The position numbers were made by a program, and so were the translations under genes. Shown one piece after another: positions 28,091 through 36,349 of a stretch of DNA of 64,000 bases. The DNA is from Lentzea jiangxiensis (GTDB taxonomy: Bacteria > Actinomycetota > Actinomycetes > Mycobacteriales > Pseudonocardiaceae). Below the pieces are notes generated by a model that saw nothing but the letters and a program-made list of their open reading frames with translations, ran no database searches and was not told where the DNA came from. Where the stretch lies: assembly GCF_900104175.1 (NCBI RefSeq), contig NZ_FNIX01000015.1, positions 62,001-126,000 of the forward strand, written 5' to 3'. Each line of letters begins with the position of its first letter. Position 1 is the first letter of the stretch.

Positions 28091-29239
28091 TCAGGAGCCT
28101 GCGGACACGTTGCGGCCCACTGCGGTGGGAAGGCGGAGGGCGGCCCAGATCGGTACGACCACCAGTGCCGCGGCCGTCCAGGTCAACGCGGGTGCCGCGG
28201 TGTCCAGCACCACTCCTCCCACCGCGGCACCCCCTGCCACCGCGCCGTTCCAGGCCGCGATGGTCAGCGACTGAGCTCGATCCGCGTCTCGTCCCGCGAT
28301 CAGAGCTGTGACTGATTGGAACGCCGTGGGAGCACCGCCGAACGCCAGACCCCACACCGCGCAGGCCGTCAGTGTTGTGGCTGCGTCGTCGGACACCGCC
28401 AGCAGGACCATGCCGACAGCGGTCAACAACGGGCACCAGGCCAGCACTGCACGGGGATTGCGGTCCAATGTGGATCCGACTGCGAGAATTCCACCCACGG
28501 CGGCAATGCCGAAGACGAGAAGCGCGGTGGTCAGCAGGGTTTCCTGTGCCATTCGAGCGAGGACCGGACCTATGTACGTGTAGAGCATGTTGTGTGCCAA
28601 CGAGTACACGAAGACCACGACCAGGATCTGACGCAACTTCGGCAATGCGTGTCGCGTCGGCTGGGCGGGCTCGGTCGTGACCGCCGGCACCACGAGCAGG
28701 ACCCAGCACAGCAACGGCACGGCGATCGCCGCCATGGCAGCGAACGACCAGCGCCAGCCGACCAGTTCACCGAGAGCCGTGCCGGCGGGCACTCCCGCCG
28801 CGAATCCGACGGGTGTGCCCGCCATCGCGATCGCCAGCGCGCGCCCGGCCTGCCCTGGCGGCGAGATCCGCATCGCGTACACCGCCACCAGGGACCACAT
28901 CACGCCGGTGATGGCGCCGGAGATCACCCGTGCGCCCAAGACGACACCGTAACCAGGAGATACTGCGATCGCGAGGTTCGTCACGGCGAACCCGAGCACC
29001 AGTGCCAGGAGCACGCGCTTGCGCGGCAGGCGGGACGTCAGCGCGGTCAACGGGATCGCTGTGACCGCAGTGGTGACCGCGTAGACGGTGACGAGCTGTC
29101 CGGCGGCGGACGGGGACACCCGCAGCTCCTCGGACATGCCCAGGAGCAAGCCCGCGGGCAATACCTCGCAGAGGCAGCCGAGCAGCACCGTCAGGGTCAG
29201 TGCGAGCAGCGCCCGCCACGGCAACCTGTTCTGGGACAC
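28091..29239 (-). CDS. MFS transporter (drug or sugar efflux type)
   Basis: This is a major facilitator protein of about 382 residues with some 12 hydrophobic segments. LTSRLPRKRVLLALVLGFAV is the loop 2-3 motif A region. GTPVGFAAGVPAGTALGELV resembles motif C of proton-driven exporters (AraJ/CmlA-type). The GTG at 29239 is favoured because GAGAGGA lies just upstream; the earlier in-frame ATG at 29272 falls inside the hairpin at 29261-29299. The cargo cannot be told from sequence. Confidence 0.87.
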   Translation of the reverse strand: MSQNRLPWRALLALTLTVLLGCLCEVLPAGLLLGMSEELRVSPSAAGQLVTVYAVTTAVTAIPLTALTSRLPRKRVLLALVLGFAVTNLAIAVSPGYGVVLGARVISGAITGVMWSLVAVYAMRISPPGQAGRALAIAMAGTPVGFAAGVPAGTALGELVGWRWSFAAMAAIAVPLLCWVLLVVPAVTTEPAQPTRHALPKLRQILVVVFVYSLAHNMLYTYIGPVLARMAQETLLTTALLVFGIAAVGGILAVGSTLDRNPRAVLAWCPLLTAVGMVLLAVSDDAATTLTACAVWGLAFGGAPTAFQSVTALIAGRDADRAQSLTIAAWNGAVAGGAAVGGVVLDTAAPALTWTAAALVVVPIWAALRLPTAVGRNVSAGS

Positions 29240-29260
29240 GGGATTCCTCTCGCGTGAGAA

Positions 29261-29299
29261 CCGCTCCGGCACGGGAGCAGGACACCCGTGCCGGAGCGG
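29261..29299. terminator. 15-bp perfect hairpin
   Basis: Arms 29261-29275 and 29285-29299 are perfect reverse complements (CCGCTCCGGCACGGG and partner) around a 9-nt loop. The hairpin lies 10 bp past the thioredoxin gene stop and just upstream of the MFS start, both on the minus strand. It probably separates the two transcripts. Confidence 0.75.
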
Positions 29300-29309
29300 C
29301 GGACCGGGT

Positions 29310-29771
29310 TCAGCCCTTGGCCAGCTGGGCGTCGATCCACGTCCGCAGCGCGGATTCGCCCTTGAACCCGATCATGCGGGAGCCCGGGAGCTCCGCCGTG
29401 TTGCGCACCGGCACCAGCGTGGGCAGGTACTGGATGCGGTAGCGGGACGAGAGGTCACGGCTGACGTCCACGTCGACCATGCCGACCAGGATCCGGCCGT
29501 TGTACTCCGCGGCCAGCTTCTCGAGCACCGGCTTGAGCTGACGGCAGGGCGGGCACCAGCTGGCGCCGAAGTCGAGGACGACCAGCTTGGTCTTGGACAC
29601 CTCCATCACCTGCTGGTAGTTCGCGGACGTCACCGCGACGACGTTCTCCGCGCTGATGTGGGTGTTCGAGCCGGCCGCCGGGGCGGCTTGGGCTGCCGCG
29701 GGCAGCAGCGTCGAGGCCAGGAGCGCCACGACGGCGACGCCGGCGCGCAGCCAGTTCTTGAGCAGGGACAT
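29310..29771 (-). CDS. Exported thioredoxin-like protein
   Basis: This 153-residue protein has a signal peptide (WLRAGVAVVALLASTLLPAAA, cleaved near AQA) and one thioredoxin domain. LVVLDFGASWCPPCRQLKPV gives the CxxC active site as CPPC, and YLPTLVPVRN holds the cis-Pro loop (LPT). It should act outside the membrane in thiol-disulfide exchange. It lies 45 bp downstream of the rhodanese-like gene on the same strand, and a sulfur-handling pair is plausible. Confidence 0.88.
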   Translation of the reverse strand: MSLLKNWLRAGVAVVALLASTLLPAAAQAAPAAGSNTHISAENVVAVTSANYQQVMEVSKTKLVVLDFGASWCPPCRQLKPVLEKLAAEYNGRILVGMVDVDVSRDLSSRYRIQYLPTLVPVRNTAELPGSRMIGFKGESALRTWIDAQLAKG

Positions 29772-29816
29772 CGAAACTCCTTGGTAAGCAGGGAAACTAC
29801 GGACACCCGTCGGTGC

Positions 29817-30164
29817 TCAGCCGGAGGTCGTGGCGAGGCCGGCACCGACCCAGTCCTCGATGCCCTCACGGTATTTGCGCACGTTCGAGTAACCCAGTCG
29901 GAGCAGCCGGGCCCCTACGAGTTCGCTGTTGCGACAGGGCACGTTGGCGCAGTAGACGACGATCTCGGCGGTCTTGTCCGGCAGGACGTCGGGTGCGTGC
30001 CGGTCGGTGAACTCGGCCGCCTGTTCGTAGGGGAATCCCGGGATGTTCACCGCGCCGGGCAGGTGTTCTTTCTCGTAATAGGCCGCGGGCATGGTGTCGA
30101 CCACTACCAGGGTGCCCGCGTCGATTCCTTTCCGGAGTTCTTCTCGGGAGATCAACGGCAACAT
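29817..30164 (-). CDS. Rhodanese-like single-domain sulfurtransferase
   Basis: This 115-residue cytoplasmic protein has the rhodanese fold: REELRKGIDAGTLVVVDTMP at the N terminus, HLPGAVNIPGFPYE, and the active loop IVVYCANVPCRNSELVGARL with the catalytic Cys in VYC. AAAGGGG lies 9 nt before the ATG. It is followed closely by the exported thioredoxin gene, and both probably form one transcript. The persulfide acceptor is unknown. Confidence 0.88.
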   Translation of the reverse strand: MLPLISREELRKGIDAGTLVVVDTMPAAYYEKEHLPGAVNIPGFPYEQAAEFTDRHAPDVLPDKTAEIVVYCANVPCRNSELVGARLLRLGYSNVRKYREGIEDWVGAGLATTSG

Positions 30165-30254
30165 CGGAGTGACCCCTTTCCGGCACGGTCAGCGCAGTGT
30201 TCGCGCTGATTCCGAGTGTGGCCGGACAAGGGGTTCACGCCCACTGCCAGCGCG

Positions 30255-31196
30255 CTATGCCGCGCCGTTATCGAGCCATCCGCGATAGCGGTCGTTCTGT
30301 GCGACGAGCCGTTCGTAGACGGTCACGGCGGCACGGTGCACGGTGGTGAACCGGTCGGCGAGCGGGTGGTCCGCGCGCCAGAGCAGGACGTGCTGCACCT
30401 TCATGGGATCACCGGCCAGTGGCCGGATCACCATGCCGGGAGGCTCGGGCGTGGTCGGCTGTACCAGGCACACCCCGTGCTCGCCGGACACGAGGCGGTG
30501 CCGCAGCGCGTCGACGTCGTGCGCGATTCGCGGGGTGAACCCGTGTGCCAGGCACATCTCGCGGAACACGACCCGGCAGCCGTCGCCACAGCTGGACACG
30601 ATCCACTGTTCCCGCGCCAGATCGCCCAGCTCGACGAAGGGCCAGGCGGCCAGCGGGTGCCCCGCCGGCAGCGCCACGAACGAGGGCTCGACGACCACCC
30701 GCTCGGCACGCACCCCGTCCGGCACGGCCAGCGTTCGCGGGCCGCAGATCATCGCCACCGCGAGGTCGACGCACCCGCCGTCGACCTGCGTGACCAGCCT
30801 GCTGTGCGACAGGTCCGCGCGGCTGGTGAGTTCGTGGTCCGGCAGCAGCCGCTCGAGGCATCCGAACAGGCCGGGCACGAGGTTGCTGTCGTTCCAGCCG
30901 ATCCGCAGGCCGCCGGGGGACGGCTGCTGCAGGCGGAAGTCCCGGTCCAGCTCGTCGAAGGCAGGGATGATCGCCTCCGCGCGGGCGAGCACCAGCTCTC
31001 CGATCCGGGTCGGGCGCACGCCGCGCGGGCCGCGGTCGAAGAGCCGTTCGCCCACCAGTTGCTCGATGCGGCGCAGTTGGTGGCTGAGGGCGGGCTGGGC
31101 CAGTCGCAGCTCGCCGGCGGCCCGGTTGAGACTGCCGGCTCGTGCGATGGCGACGAGCACCCGCAGATGGCGGACCTGGAGCTCCATGTCACTCAT
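30255..31196 (-). CDS. LysR-family transcriptional regulator
   Basis: This 313-residue regulator has an N-terminal winged helix (LRVLVAIARAGSLNRAAGEL, then LAQPALSHQLRRIEQLVGERL) and a periplasmic-binding-like effector domain (LRIGWNDSNLVPGLFGCLER onward). The ATG at 31196 gives the family length; the open frame extends upstream to 31388 but those codons do not resemble a LysR protein. It is divergent from the cyclodipeptide synthase gene, with 179 bp between starts. By the usual LysR arrangement it may regulate that gene. It could also govern the rhodanese gene downstream. Confidence 0.9.
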   Translation of the reverse strand: MSDMELQVRHLRVLVAIARAGSLNRAAGELRLAQPALSHQLRRIEQLVGERLFDRGPRGVRPTRIGELVLARAEAIIPAFDELDRDFRLQQPSPGGLRIGWNDSNLVPGLFGCLERLLPDHELTSRADLSHSRLVTQVDGGCVDLAVAMICGPRTLAVPDGVRAERVVVEPSFVALPAGHPLAAWPFVELGDLAREQWIVSSCGDGCRVVFREMCLAHGFTPRIAHDVDALRHRLVSGEHGVCLVQPTTPEPPGMVIRPLAGDPMKVQHVLLWRADHPLADRFTTVHRAAVTVYERLVAQNDRYRGWLDNGAA

Positions 31197-31375
31197 CAGA
31201 CACGGTCGAACGCGTTCTGTCAGCAGTTCGGCGCCGAACGGAGCAGGACGTTCGGGCGTCGGACGCATAAGGCGACGGCATGACCTTCCGGCAGTACCCG
31301 CCGGTTCTGCTTCTGCCGATAGTGGTCGAACCCGGATTTTCCCTGCCCCTGTGAATATGACTTTCGGAGTCGACA
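31197..31375. promoter_or_regulatory. Divergent promoter region, LysR / cyclodipeptide synthase
   Basis: This 179-bp gap separates divergent starts and must carry both promoters. GTTGACA at 31379-31385 overlaps the proposed synthase start and may be a -35 hexamer, which would move the true start downstream. No clear T-N11-A LysR box was settled by eye. Confidence 0.4.
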
Positions 31376-32056
31376 GTGTTGTTGACAACTCCGCTGACCG
31401 AGCACTGTGTCACCCCTTTGCGAAGCGGTAGGCATGTGTGCATCGGTGTGAGCCCGTTCAACAGTTATTTTTCGGTGGAACGCATCACGGCACTCGCCCG
31501 CTGGGCGATGCGGGAATTCGAGCGGTTCCATTTCTTCGTGCCCGACCACGCGGCCGTGTACACCCTGGAGGCACTCGGCTACGAACCCGGCCGCGCGCGG
31601 CGCAAGGCCGGACGGCAGGGCCAGTACGTGGTGAACAAGATCTGCCGCGCCCTGCGCGACGTCGGCGTGCCGGAGCCGGAGGAGCACCTGCTCGACGGCG
31701 CTGCTCTGGCCCGCAACGACAGATACCGTGAGCTGCTCCGCGACGCGGGTGCGTGGTTCATGACCGACGACGCCTTCGCCGCGGAGTGCCTGGAGGCCAC
31801 CCGCTGGGTGCTCGACCGCCGTCTGCCGGACGGCCAGGCGCCTACCGAGGACCAGCTGAGGTCCGCCGTCCGGTACTTCCTCGCGGAGCTGCCGATGTTC
31901 ATCGACACCCCGGCGATCGCGGACGTCGACAGCTCGGTGTTCGCCTACCACCAGAGAGTGGCGTTCCTGGAACGCCTGTACGCCAGGGAACTGGCCTGGC
32001 TGCCGAACCCCGCACAGGGTTTCGTCGTGCTGACGCCTCACGAAGAGGTGGTCTGA
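31376..32056 (+). CDS. tRNA-dependent cyclodipeptide synthase
   Basis: This 226-residue class-I aaRS-like enzyme takes two aminoacyl-tRNAs and releases a diketopiperazine. IGVSPFNSYFSVERI supplies the covalent-catalysis Ser (Ser26 here, Ser37 of AlbC). VRYFLAELPMF gives the Tyr/Glu pair (Tyr167, Glu171; AlbC Tyr178/Glu182), and FAYHQR matches the AlbC CYH segment. HAAVYTLEALGY and the Arg/Lys-rich RARRKAGRQ match the tRNA-contacting region. SPFN places it nearer the XYP than the NYH subfamily. The GTG at 31376 is the furthest start; a slightly later one is possible. It precedes an NCS1 permease by 2 nt. The amino acids joined cannot be predicted here. Confidence 0.92.
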   Translation: MLLTTPLTEHCVTPLRSGRHVCIGVSPFNSYFSVERITALARWAMREFERFHFFVPDHAAVYTLEALGYEPGRARRKAGRQGQYVVNKICRALRDVGVPEPEEHLLDGAALARNDRYRELLRDAGAWFMTDDAFAAECLEATRWVLDRRLPDGQAPTEDQLRSAVRYFLAELPMFIDTPAIADVDSSVFAYHQRVAFLERLYARELAWLPNPAQGFVVLTPHEEVV

Positions 32057-32058
32057 CG

Positions 32059-33357
32059 GTGGCCCACGACGACTACTCGCTGAGCAGGCTCCCCGCGGAG
32101 GCCCGGAGGTCGTGGGTCTCCGTTGCCGTGCAACGGTTCGGGCAGGTCTCGGCGTTCCACCAGTTCCTCCTCGGCGCCACGCTCGGCCTCGGGATGACGT
32201 TCTGGGACGCGGTCCTCGCGATCACGCTCGGGTCGGTAATGCTCGAGATCGTCACGATCCTGATGGGGATCGCGGGCGTGCGGGAGAACGTCTCGACGTC
32301 CGTGCTGGCACGCTGGGCCGGGTTCGGGGCACGCGGTTCCGCGTTGGTCGGCCTGCTCGTGACGCTCAGCCTCGCCGGCTGGTTCGGCGTGCAGAACGAA
32401 GTGTTCGCGCAAGGCCTGCACCGGCTGATGGGTGGGCCGCCGGTCTGGGCGTGGGCGGTCCTCGGCGGCATCGCGGTGACCGTGATCGTCGTGGCGGGCT
32501 TCCACACCATGGCGTGGACGGCCTATCTCACCGTGCCCGCGTTCCTGCTGCTGACCGGCTGGACGATCGTCTCCGAGCTGCAGCGGCACGACCTCGCGGA
32601 CCTGGTCGGCATGGCCCCGCCAGGCCCGGCGCTGAGCCTCGCCCAGGGCACCACGCTGGTCGCGGGCGCGTTCATCATGGGCGCCGTCATGACCCCCGAC
32701 ATGACGAGGTTCAACCGGCGTCCCTCCGACGTCGTGAAGCAGACGCTGATCAGCGTCACCCTCGGCGAGTACCTGATCGGCCTGACGGGGGTGCTGCTCG
32801 CACACGCGGCCCGCAGCGCCGACGTGGTCGGCGTGATCATGTCGAGCTCGGGCGCGATCGGCACGCTGATCATGGTCACGGCGATCCTGAAGATCAACGA
32901 CTGGAACCTCTACTCGGCGTCCCTCGGTCTGGTGAACACCGTCGACGTGCTGCTGGGCAGGAGGATCAGCCGATCGACCGCGACGCTGTGGCTGGGAACC
33001 CTGGGCACCCTGCTGTCCGCTCTGGGCATCCTCAGCCACTTCACCGTGTTCCTCACCTGGGTCGGGGTGATCACACCACCGGTCGCGGGCATCATGATCG
33101 CCGAGTACTTCGTGGTGCGCACCTGGCGCGCGGAGCTGGACTCCTCGCGCGCGCGAGGGGAGCTGCCGGCCGTTTCGCCGAACTGGGTCCCGGCCTCGCT
33201 GGTGTGCTGGGCGGCCGGAGCCGCGGTCGGTTTCCTGGTGCCGTTCGGCATCCCGACGATCAACTCCGTCGTGGTCGCGTTCGCGTTGTACGCTGCGATC
33301 GGCAGGACGGTGGGGATCATGCCGCCGCCGCGATCCCCGGTCGACACTCATCGCTGA
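32059..33357 (+). CDS. NCS1-family nucleobase/cytosine-type permease
   Basis: This 432-residue membrane protein has about 12 hydrophobic segments and NCS1/CodB-like features. These are FHQFLLGATLGLGMTFWDAV near the first helix, GWFGVQNEVFAQGL in helix 3, and MGAVMTPDMTRFNRRPSDVV plus ILKINDWNLYSASLGLVNTV later. The GTG start follows GAGGTGG and is 2 nt past the synthase stop, so the two genes are coupled. NCS1 proteins import nucleobases, hydantoins or related rings with a cation. Here it may import a purine or pyrimidine for tailoring, or move the diketopiperazine itself; both are inference. Confidence 0.88.
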   Translation: MAHDDYSLSRLPAEARRSWVSVAVQRFGQVSAFHQFLLGATLGLGMTFWDAVLAITLGSVMLEIVTILMGIAGVRENVSTSVLARWAGFGARGSALVGLLVTLSLAGWFGVQNEVFAQGLHRLMGGPPVWAWAVLGGIAVTVIVVAGFHTMAWTAYLTVPAFLLLTGWTIVSELQRHDLADLVGMAPPGPALSLAQGTTLVAGAFIMGAVMTPDMTRFNRRPSDVVKQTLISVTLGEYLIGLTGVLLAHAARSADVVGVIMSSSGAIGTLIMVTAILKINDWNLYSASLGLVNTVDVLLGRRISRSTATLWLGTLGTLLSALGILSHFTVFLTWVGVITPPVAGIMIAEYFVVRTWRAELDSSRARGELPAVSPNWVPASLVCWAAGAAVGFLVPFGIPTINSVVVAFALYAAIGRTVGIMPPPRSPVDTHR

Positions 33358-33372
33358 TGGGGAAGTGACGGC

Positions 33373-34308
33373 ATGGAGCTCGATGTCCACCACCTCAAGC
33401 TCGTACGGGCGATCGGGGAGACCGGCAGCCTGTCCGAAGCAGCGGTGCGGCTCGGAATCAGCCAGCCCGCCGTCAGCGGCAACCTCAAGCGCCTCGAGAA
33501 CGCGTTGGGGCAACGGCTGTTCGACCGCGGCTCCAGCACCGCGCCAGTCATGCCGACGCCCACCGGTGAACTGCTGCTCGACCGGATCAGCGCGGTGCTG
33601 CCCATGATGGAGGGGCTGGCGCGGGACATCGAGGTCCGCACCAGCCCCTCCGAGCTCGTGCGCGTGGGCGGTGTGTGCTCGCCGGTCCTGTGCCATCTCC
33701 CCGCGATCGTCGGCAGCCACCGGCCGCACGGGCCGGCCGCGTCGTTGTTCGACAGCGAATGCCGGGACCTCGTCGTGGACATGGTGGCGCAGCGGCGGCT
33801 GGAAGTGGGCGTGGTCAAGGACTATCCCGGGTTCGAGGCGGTCACGCCCGCGTCGGTGGACTTCGCGGTGGTGGCGCACGACAAGACGCTGGTGCTGCTG
33901 CGCGAGGACCATCCGCTGGCCCGGCACAAGGTGATCGGCCTGGAACAGCTCGCCGACGAGCAGTGGGTGCTGCCCCCACCCGATTCGTCGCGCTTCCACG
34001 AGTACTTCCACAGGTCCTGTCGCCGCAAGGGTTTCATCCCGCGAGTGCAGTACGTCTCGGAGTCGTTCGGAATGACCGTGGCGGCGGTGCGCAACGGCGC
34101 CGTCGGCTTGTCGCAGGCGGCGTGCGAAGGGCACCAGCAGGTCGTCGGCCGGCTGCTCGCGGAGGACGCGCTGTCGCGCAGGTTCCTGCTCGTGTGGCAC
34201 CGGGAGAGCGAGATCGCGCCGGTGGCCCGCGACGTCCTCGCGGACGCCGCGCTGGCCTACCGGCTCGAGTGTGAGGCCTCGCCGGTCTACTCCCGTTACC
34301 TGGCCTGA
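33373..34308 (+). CDS. LysR-family transcriptional regulator
   Basis: This 311-residue regulator has the N-terminal winged helix LKLVRAIGETGSLSEAAVRL followed by ISQPAVSGNLKRLENALGQR, then an effector domain with LVLLREDHPLARHKV and FGMTVAAVRNGAVGLSQAA. It starts 15 nt after the permease stop on the same strand and is thus probably co-transcribed with the cyclodipeptide synthase and permease, an uncommon place for a LysR gene. It may respond to the product or imported substrate. Confidence 0.9.
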   Translation: MELDVHHLKLVRAIGETGSLSEAAVRLGISQPAVSGNLKRLENALGQRLFDRGSSTAPVMPTPTGELLLDRISAVLPMMEGLARDIEVRTSPSELVRVGGVCSPVLCHLPAIVGSHRPHGPAASLFDSECRDLVVDMVAQRRLEVGVVKDYPGFEAVTPASVDFAVVAHDKTLVLLREDHPLARHKVIGLEQLADEQWVLPPPDSSRFHEYFHRSCRRKGFIPRVQYVSESFGMTVAAVRNGAVGLSQAACEGHQQVVGRLLAEDALSRRFLLVWHRESEIAPVARDVLADAALAYRLECEASPVYSRYLA

Positions 34309-34312
34309 CGAA

Positions 34313-34348
34313 GCGGTGTGTCCCTCCAGAACAGGAGGAGCACACCGC
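34313..34348. terminator. Hairpin between convergent LysR and M1-like genes
   Basis: The arms GCGGTGTGTCCCTCC (34313-34327) and GGAGGAGCACACCGC (34334-34348) pair with two mismatches around AGAACA. The hairpin lies between two convergent stops and is a likely bidirectional terminator. Confidence 0.7.
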
Positions 34349-34359
34349 AGCCGGAACCG

Positions 34360-35781
34360 TCAGCGGAGCTCTGCCGGTGGGAGGGTCGTTCCGTGGACCC
34401 AGGCCTCGTGGAACGCCGTGAGGTCCTTGTCCGCCACCGCCGCCGTGAAGAGCTCCCAGTCGTGCCAGCCCTGGTTCATCAGCGTCGCGATCTCCGGGTA
34501 GTCCCGCAGCACCATGAAGAACTTGTCGTCGCCGATGTGCTTGCGCAGCGCGTGCACCATCAGCACGCCCTTGTCGGTGACGGAGAACTCCCGTCCCACC
34601 CCGGGGTCGGCCAGCTCGCGCCCCCAGAACCGGGGGTCGGCACCCACCCGGCGCAGCGTGTCCTGATAGCGCTGTTCCACGGTGAGACCGCCGTTCGCCT
34701 CGTTCCACAACCACACCAGGTACCGCGCGAACGACTCGACCATCGGCTGGTCCTTCCACATCTTGATGGCGAGCTGGTTGCCCCACCACTGCGATGCCAA
34801 GGACTGCACCAGAGCAGACTCGTCCGCGGTGACGCCGTGCACGGGCCGGCCCTGGGAGGGGTGCGAGTGGGTCAGCCACTCGGACAGGTACACCCCACCG
34901 GTGGACGGCAGGGGATAGGGCCCCAGCCTGTCGGTGAGGAACTCCATCACCGCGGGCAGCTTCCTCGCGAGTGCCGGGTCAGCGCCGGGCGCGAAAGCGT
35001 CGAGCACCGAGGTGCCGCCCGGCAGCGTGGACTCGCGGACGGTGAACCGGTCGACGGCGATCATCGTGGCGGATGGCGTGACGGGCACCTCCTCCGCCCA
35101 GCTGTGGGTTCCGCCGTGGACGGCCTTGCGCACACCGGTCGACACCACACTCCACCCGGTGGGAACCGTGGCGTTGAGGTGGAAGGTCGCTTTGTCGGCC
35201 GAGGTGTCGTTGACCGGGAACCACGTGCTCGCCGAATGGGGCGCACCGGCCGCGACCGCGCCGCCCGACCGCGTTGTGCGCCAACCGGTTGCGCCCCGGC
35301 CGGGGGTGTACTCCGGCTGGGGACGACCGCAGTAGACGACCTCCACGGTGAACGACGTGTCCGCCGCCAGCTCGGTGACAGGCGTGATCACCAGCTCGTG
35401 GACCTTCGCCCGGATGAACGACGCGGGCACACCGTTGACCTTCACCGCAGCCACGGTGAGGCCGCGCAGATCCAGGTTGAACCTGCTGAGGCGCTGCGTG
35501 GTGGTGGCCGTGACAAGGGCCTTGGCGTTGAGAAAACGGGAGGCCGGATCGTAGGACAGGTCGATGGTGTAGTCGCCGACGTCATAACCACCGTTGCCGT
35601 CGGTGGGGTAGTAGGGGTCGACGCCGAGCACGACACCATTGGGCGCGACGTGCACGTAACCGTCGGAGCCGATCGTGTCGCTGGCATGGGCGACAGCGGG
35701 GCTCAGGAGTGAACAGCACAGCGACAGACCGCAGAGCGACAGGGTGGTCGACGAGTACGTCCGTCGAATCCGCACAGCCAT
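34360..35781 (-). CDS. Secreted M1-peptidase homologue without its zinc site
   Basis: This 473-residue protein begins with a signal peptide (TTLSLCGLSLCCSLLSPAVAHA). An N-terminal beta-domain follows (VGDYTIDLSYDPASRFLNAK, typical of M1 aminopeptidases), then the peptidase-like domain. Where M1 enzymes have HEXXH followed by QWWG or QWFG, this protein reads QSLASQWWGNQ (QSLASQ at residues 326-331), so both His ligands and the general-base Glu are gone. The third-ligand region is kept as VESFARYLVWLWNE. GAGAGG lies before the ATG at 35781. It should be exported but is unlikely to be a zinc peptidase; a binding or scaffold role is possible. It is also shorter than full-length M1 enzymes. Confidence 0.85.
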   Translation of the reverse strand: MAVRIRRTYSSTTLSLCGLSLCCSLLSPAVAHASDTIGSDGYVHVAPNGVVLGVDPYYPTDGNGGYDVGDYTIDLSYDPASRFLNAKALVTATTTQRLSRFNLDLRGLTVAAVKVNGVPASFIRAKVHELVITPVTELAADTSFTVEVVYCGRPQPEYTPGRGATGWRTTRSGGAVAAGAPHSASTWFPVNDTSADKATFHLNATVPTGWSVVSTGVRKAVHGGTHSWAEEVPVTPSATMIAVDRFTVRESTLPGGTSVLDAFAPGADPALARKLPAVMEFLTDRLGPYPLPSTGGVYLSEWLTHSHPSQGRPVHGVTADESALVQSLASQWWGNQLAIKMWKDQPMVESFARYLVWLWNEANGGLTVEQRYQDTLRRVGADPRFWGRELADPGVGREFSVTDKGVLMVHALRKHIGDDKFFMVLRDYPEIATLMNQGWHDWELFTAAVADKDLTAFHEAWVHGTTLPPAELR

Positions 35782-36009
35782 TGGCAAACCTCTCAGGGCA
35801 GTAGCAGGGGTTCGCACAGTCTGTGAGCCCGGAGCTCTGCCGTACCAATGCCGTTTCTTCATGTCCGAGCGTTATCGGCGTCGGGGTCTCGTCCACGGTC
35901 CCGCAAAGCGTGTTCGTCGCGTTCGGGGTGGCACCACCTGCACGAGGATCCTCGAAGGTGAAGGAGAAGACCTGCACGCCGGAGCCGAGCCGAATTCCTG
36001 CCCCGGGAA

Positions 36010-36180
36010 CTCGGCTCCGGTCCGGGCGTCCACCGCCGGGTGGTCGAGCAGACTTGTGCGCTGCTGCACCGGTTCCGCCGCCCGCGGACCCGCTGGGAGA
36101 TCCGCGATGACATCCGGGAAGCCTTTCTCAGCCAGGCCTGCGCATCCTCTGCCGGCACCGACTCCGCAACCTCTCAGTGA
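36010..36180 (+). pseudogene. IS5-type transposase remnant
   Basis: Only the C-terminal end of a DDE transposase survives: GSGPGVHRRVVEQTCALLHR, then WEIRDDIREAFLSQACA, resembling the end of actinomycete IS5-family transposases (VVERT...RLRIRWE.R.DIH.AFL.LAC). A frameshift near 36150 moves the usual ending (LCRHRLRNLSV) into another frame. No inverted repeats or upstream transposase were found. It marks an old insertion between the M1-like and lectin genes. Confidence 0.7.
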
Positions 36181-36349
36181 GTCAGGAGTTCTTGCTCGCC
36201 GCTGTGGCCGTACGGTCGGGCAGGCCCCATGACGTGCCCGGTCCCGTAGCCGAGAACCCTTACCGCCCCAGCGAACCGTGTCTTGGCCGAAGGTGACGGA
36301 CCTGGCGGTGATCGTGCCGTCGGGCGTGGTGAGCCCCTCATGCGGGCGG

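Noticed and set aside
35582..35977. Minus-strand ORF upstream of the M1-like gene
   Set aside because: It overlaps the M1-like gene start in another frame, has no family features and lacks a ribosome site.
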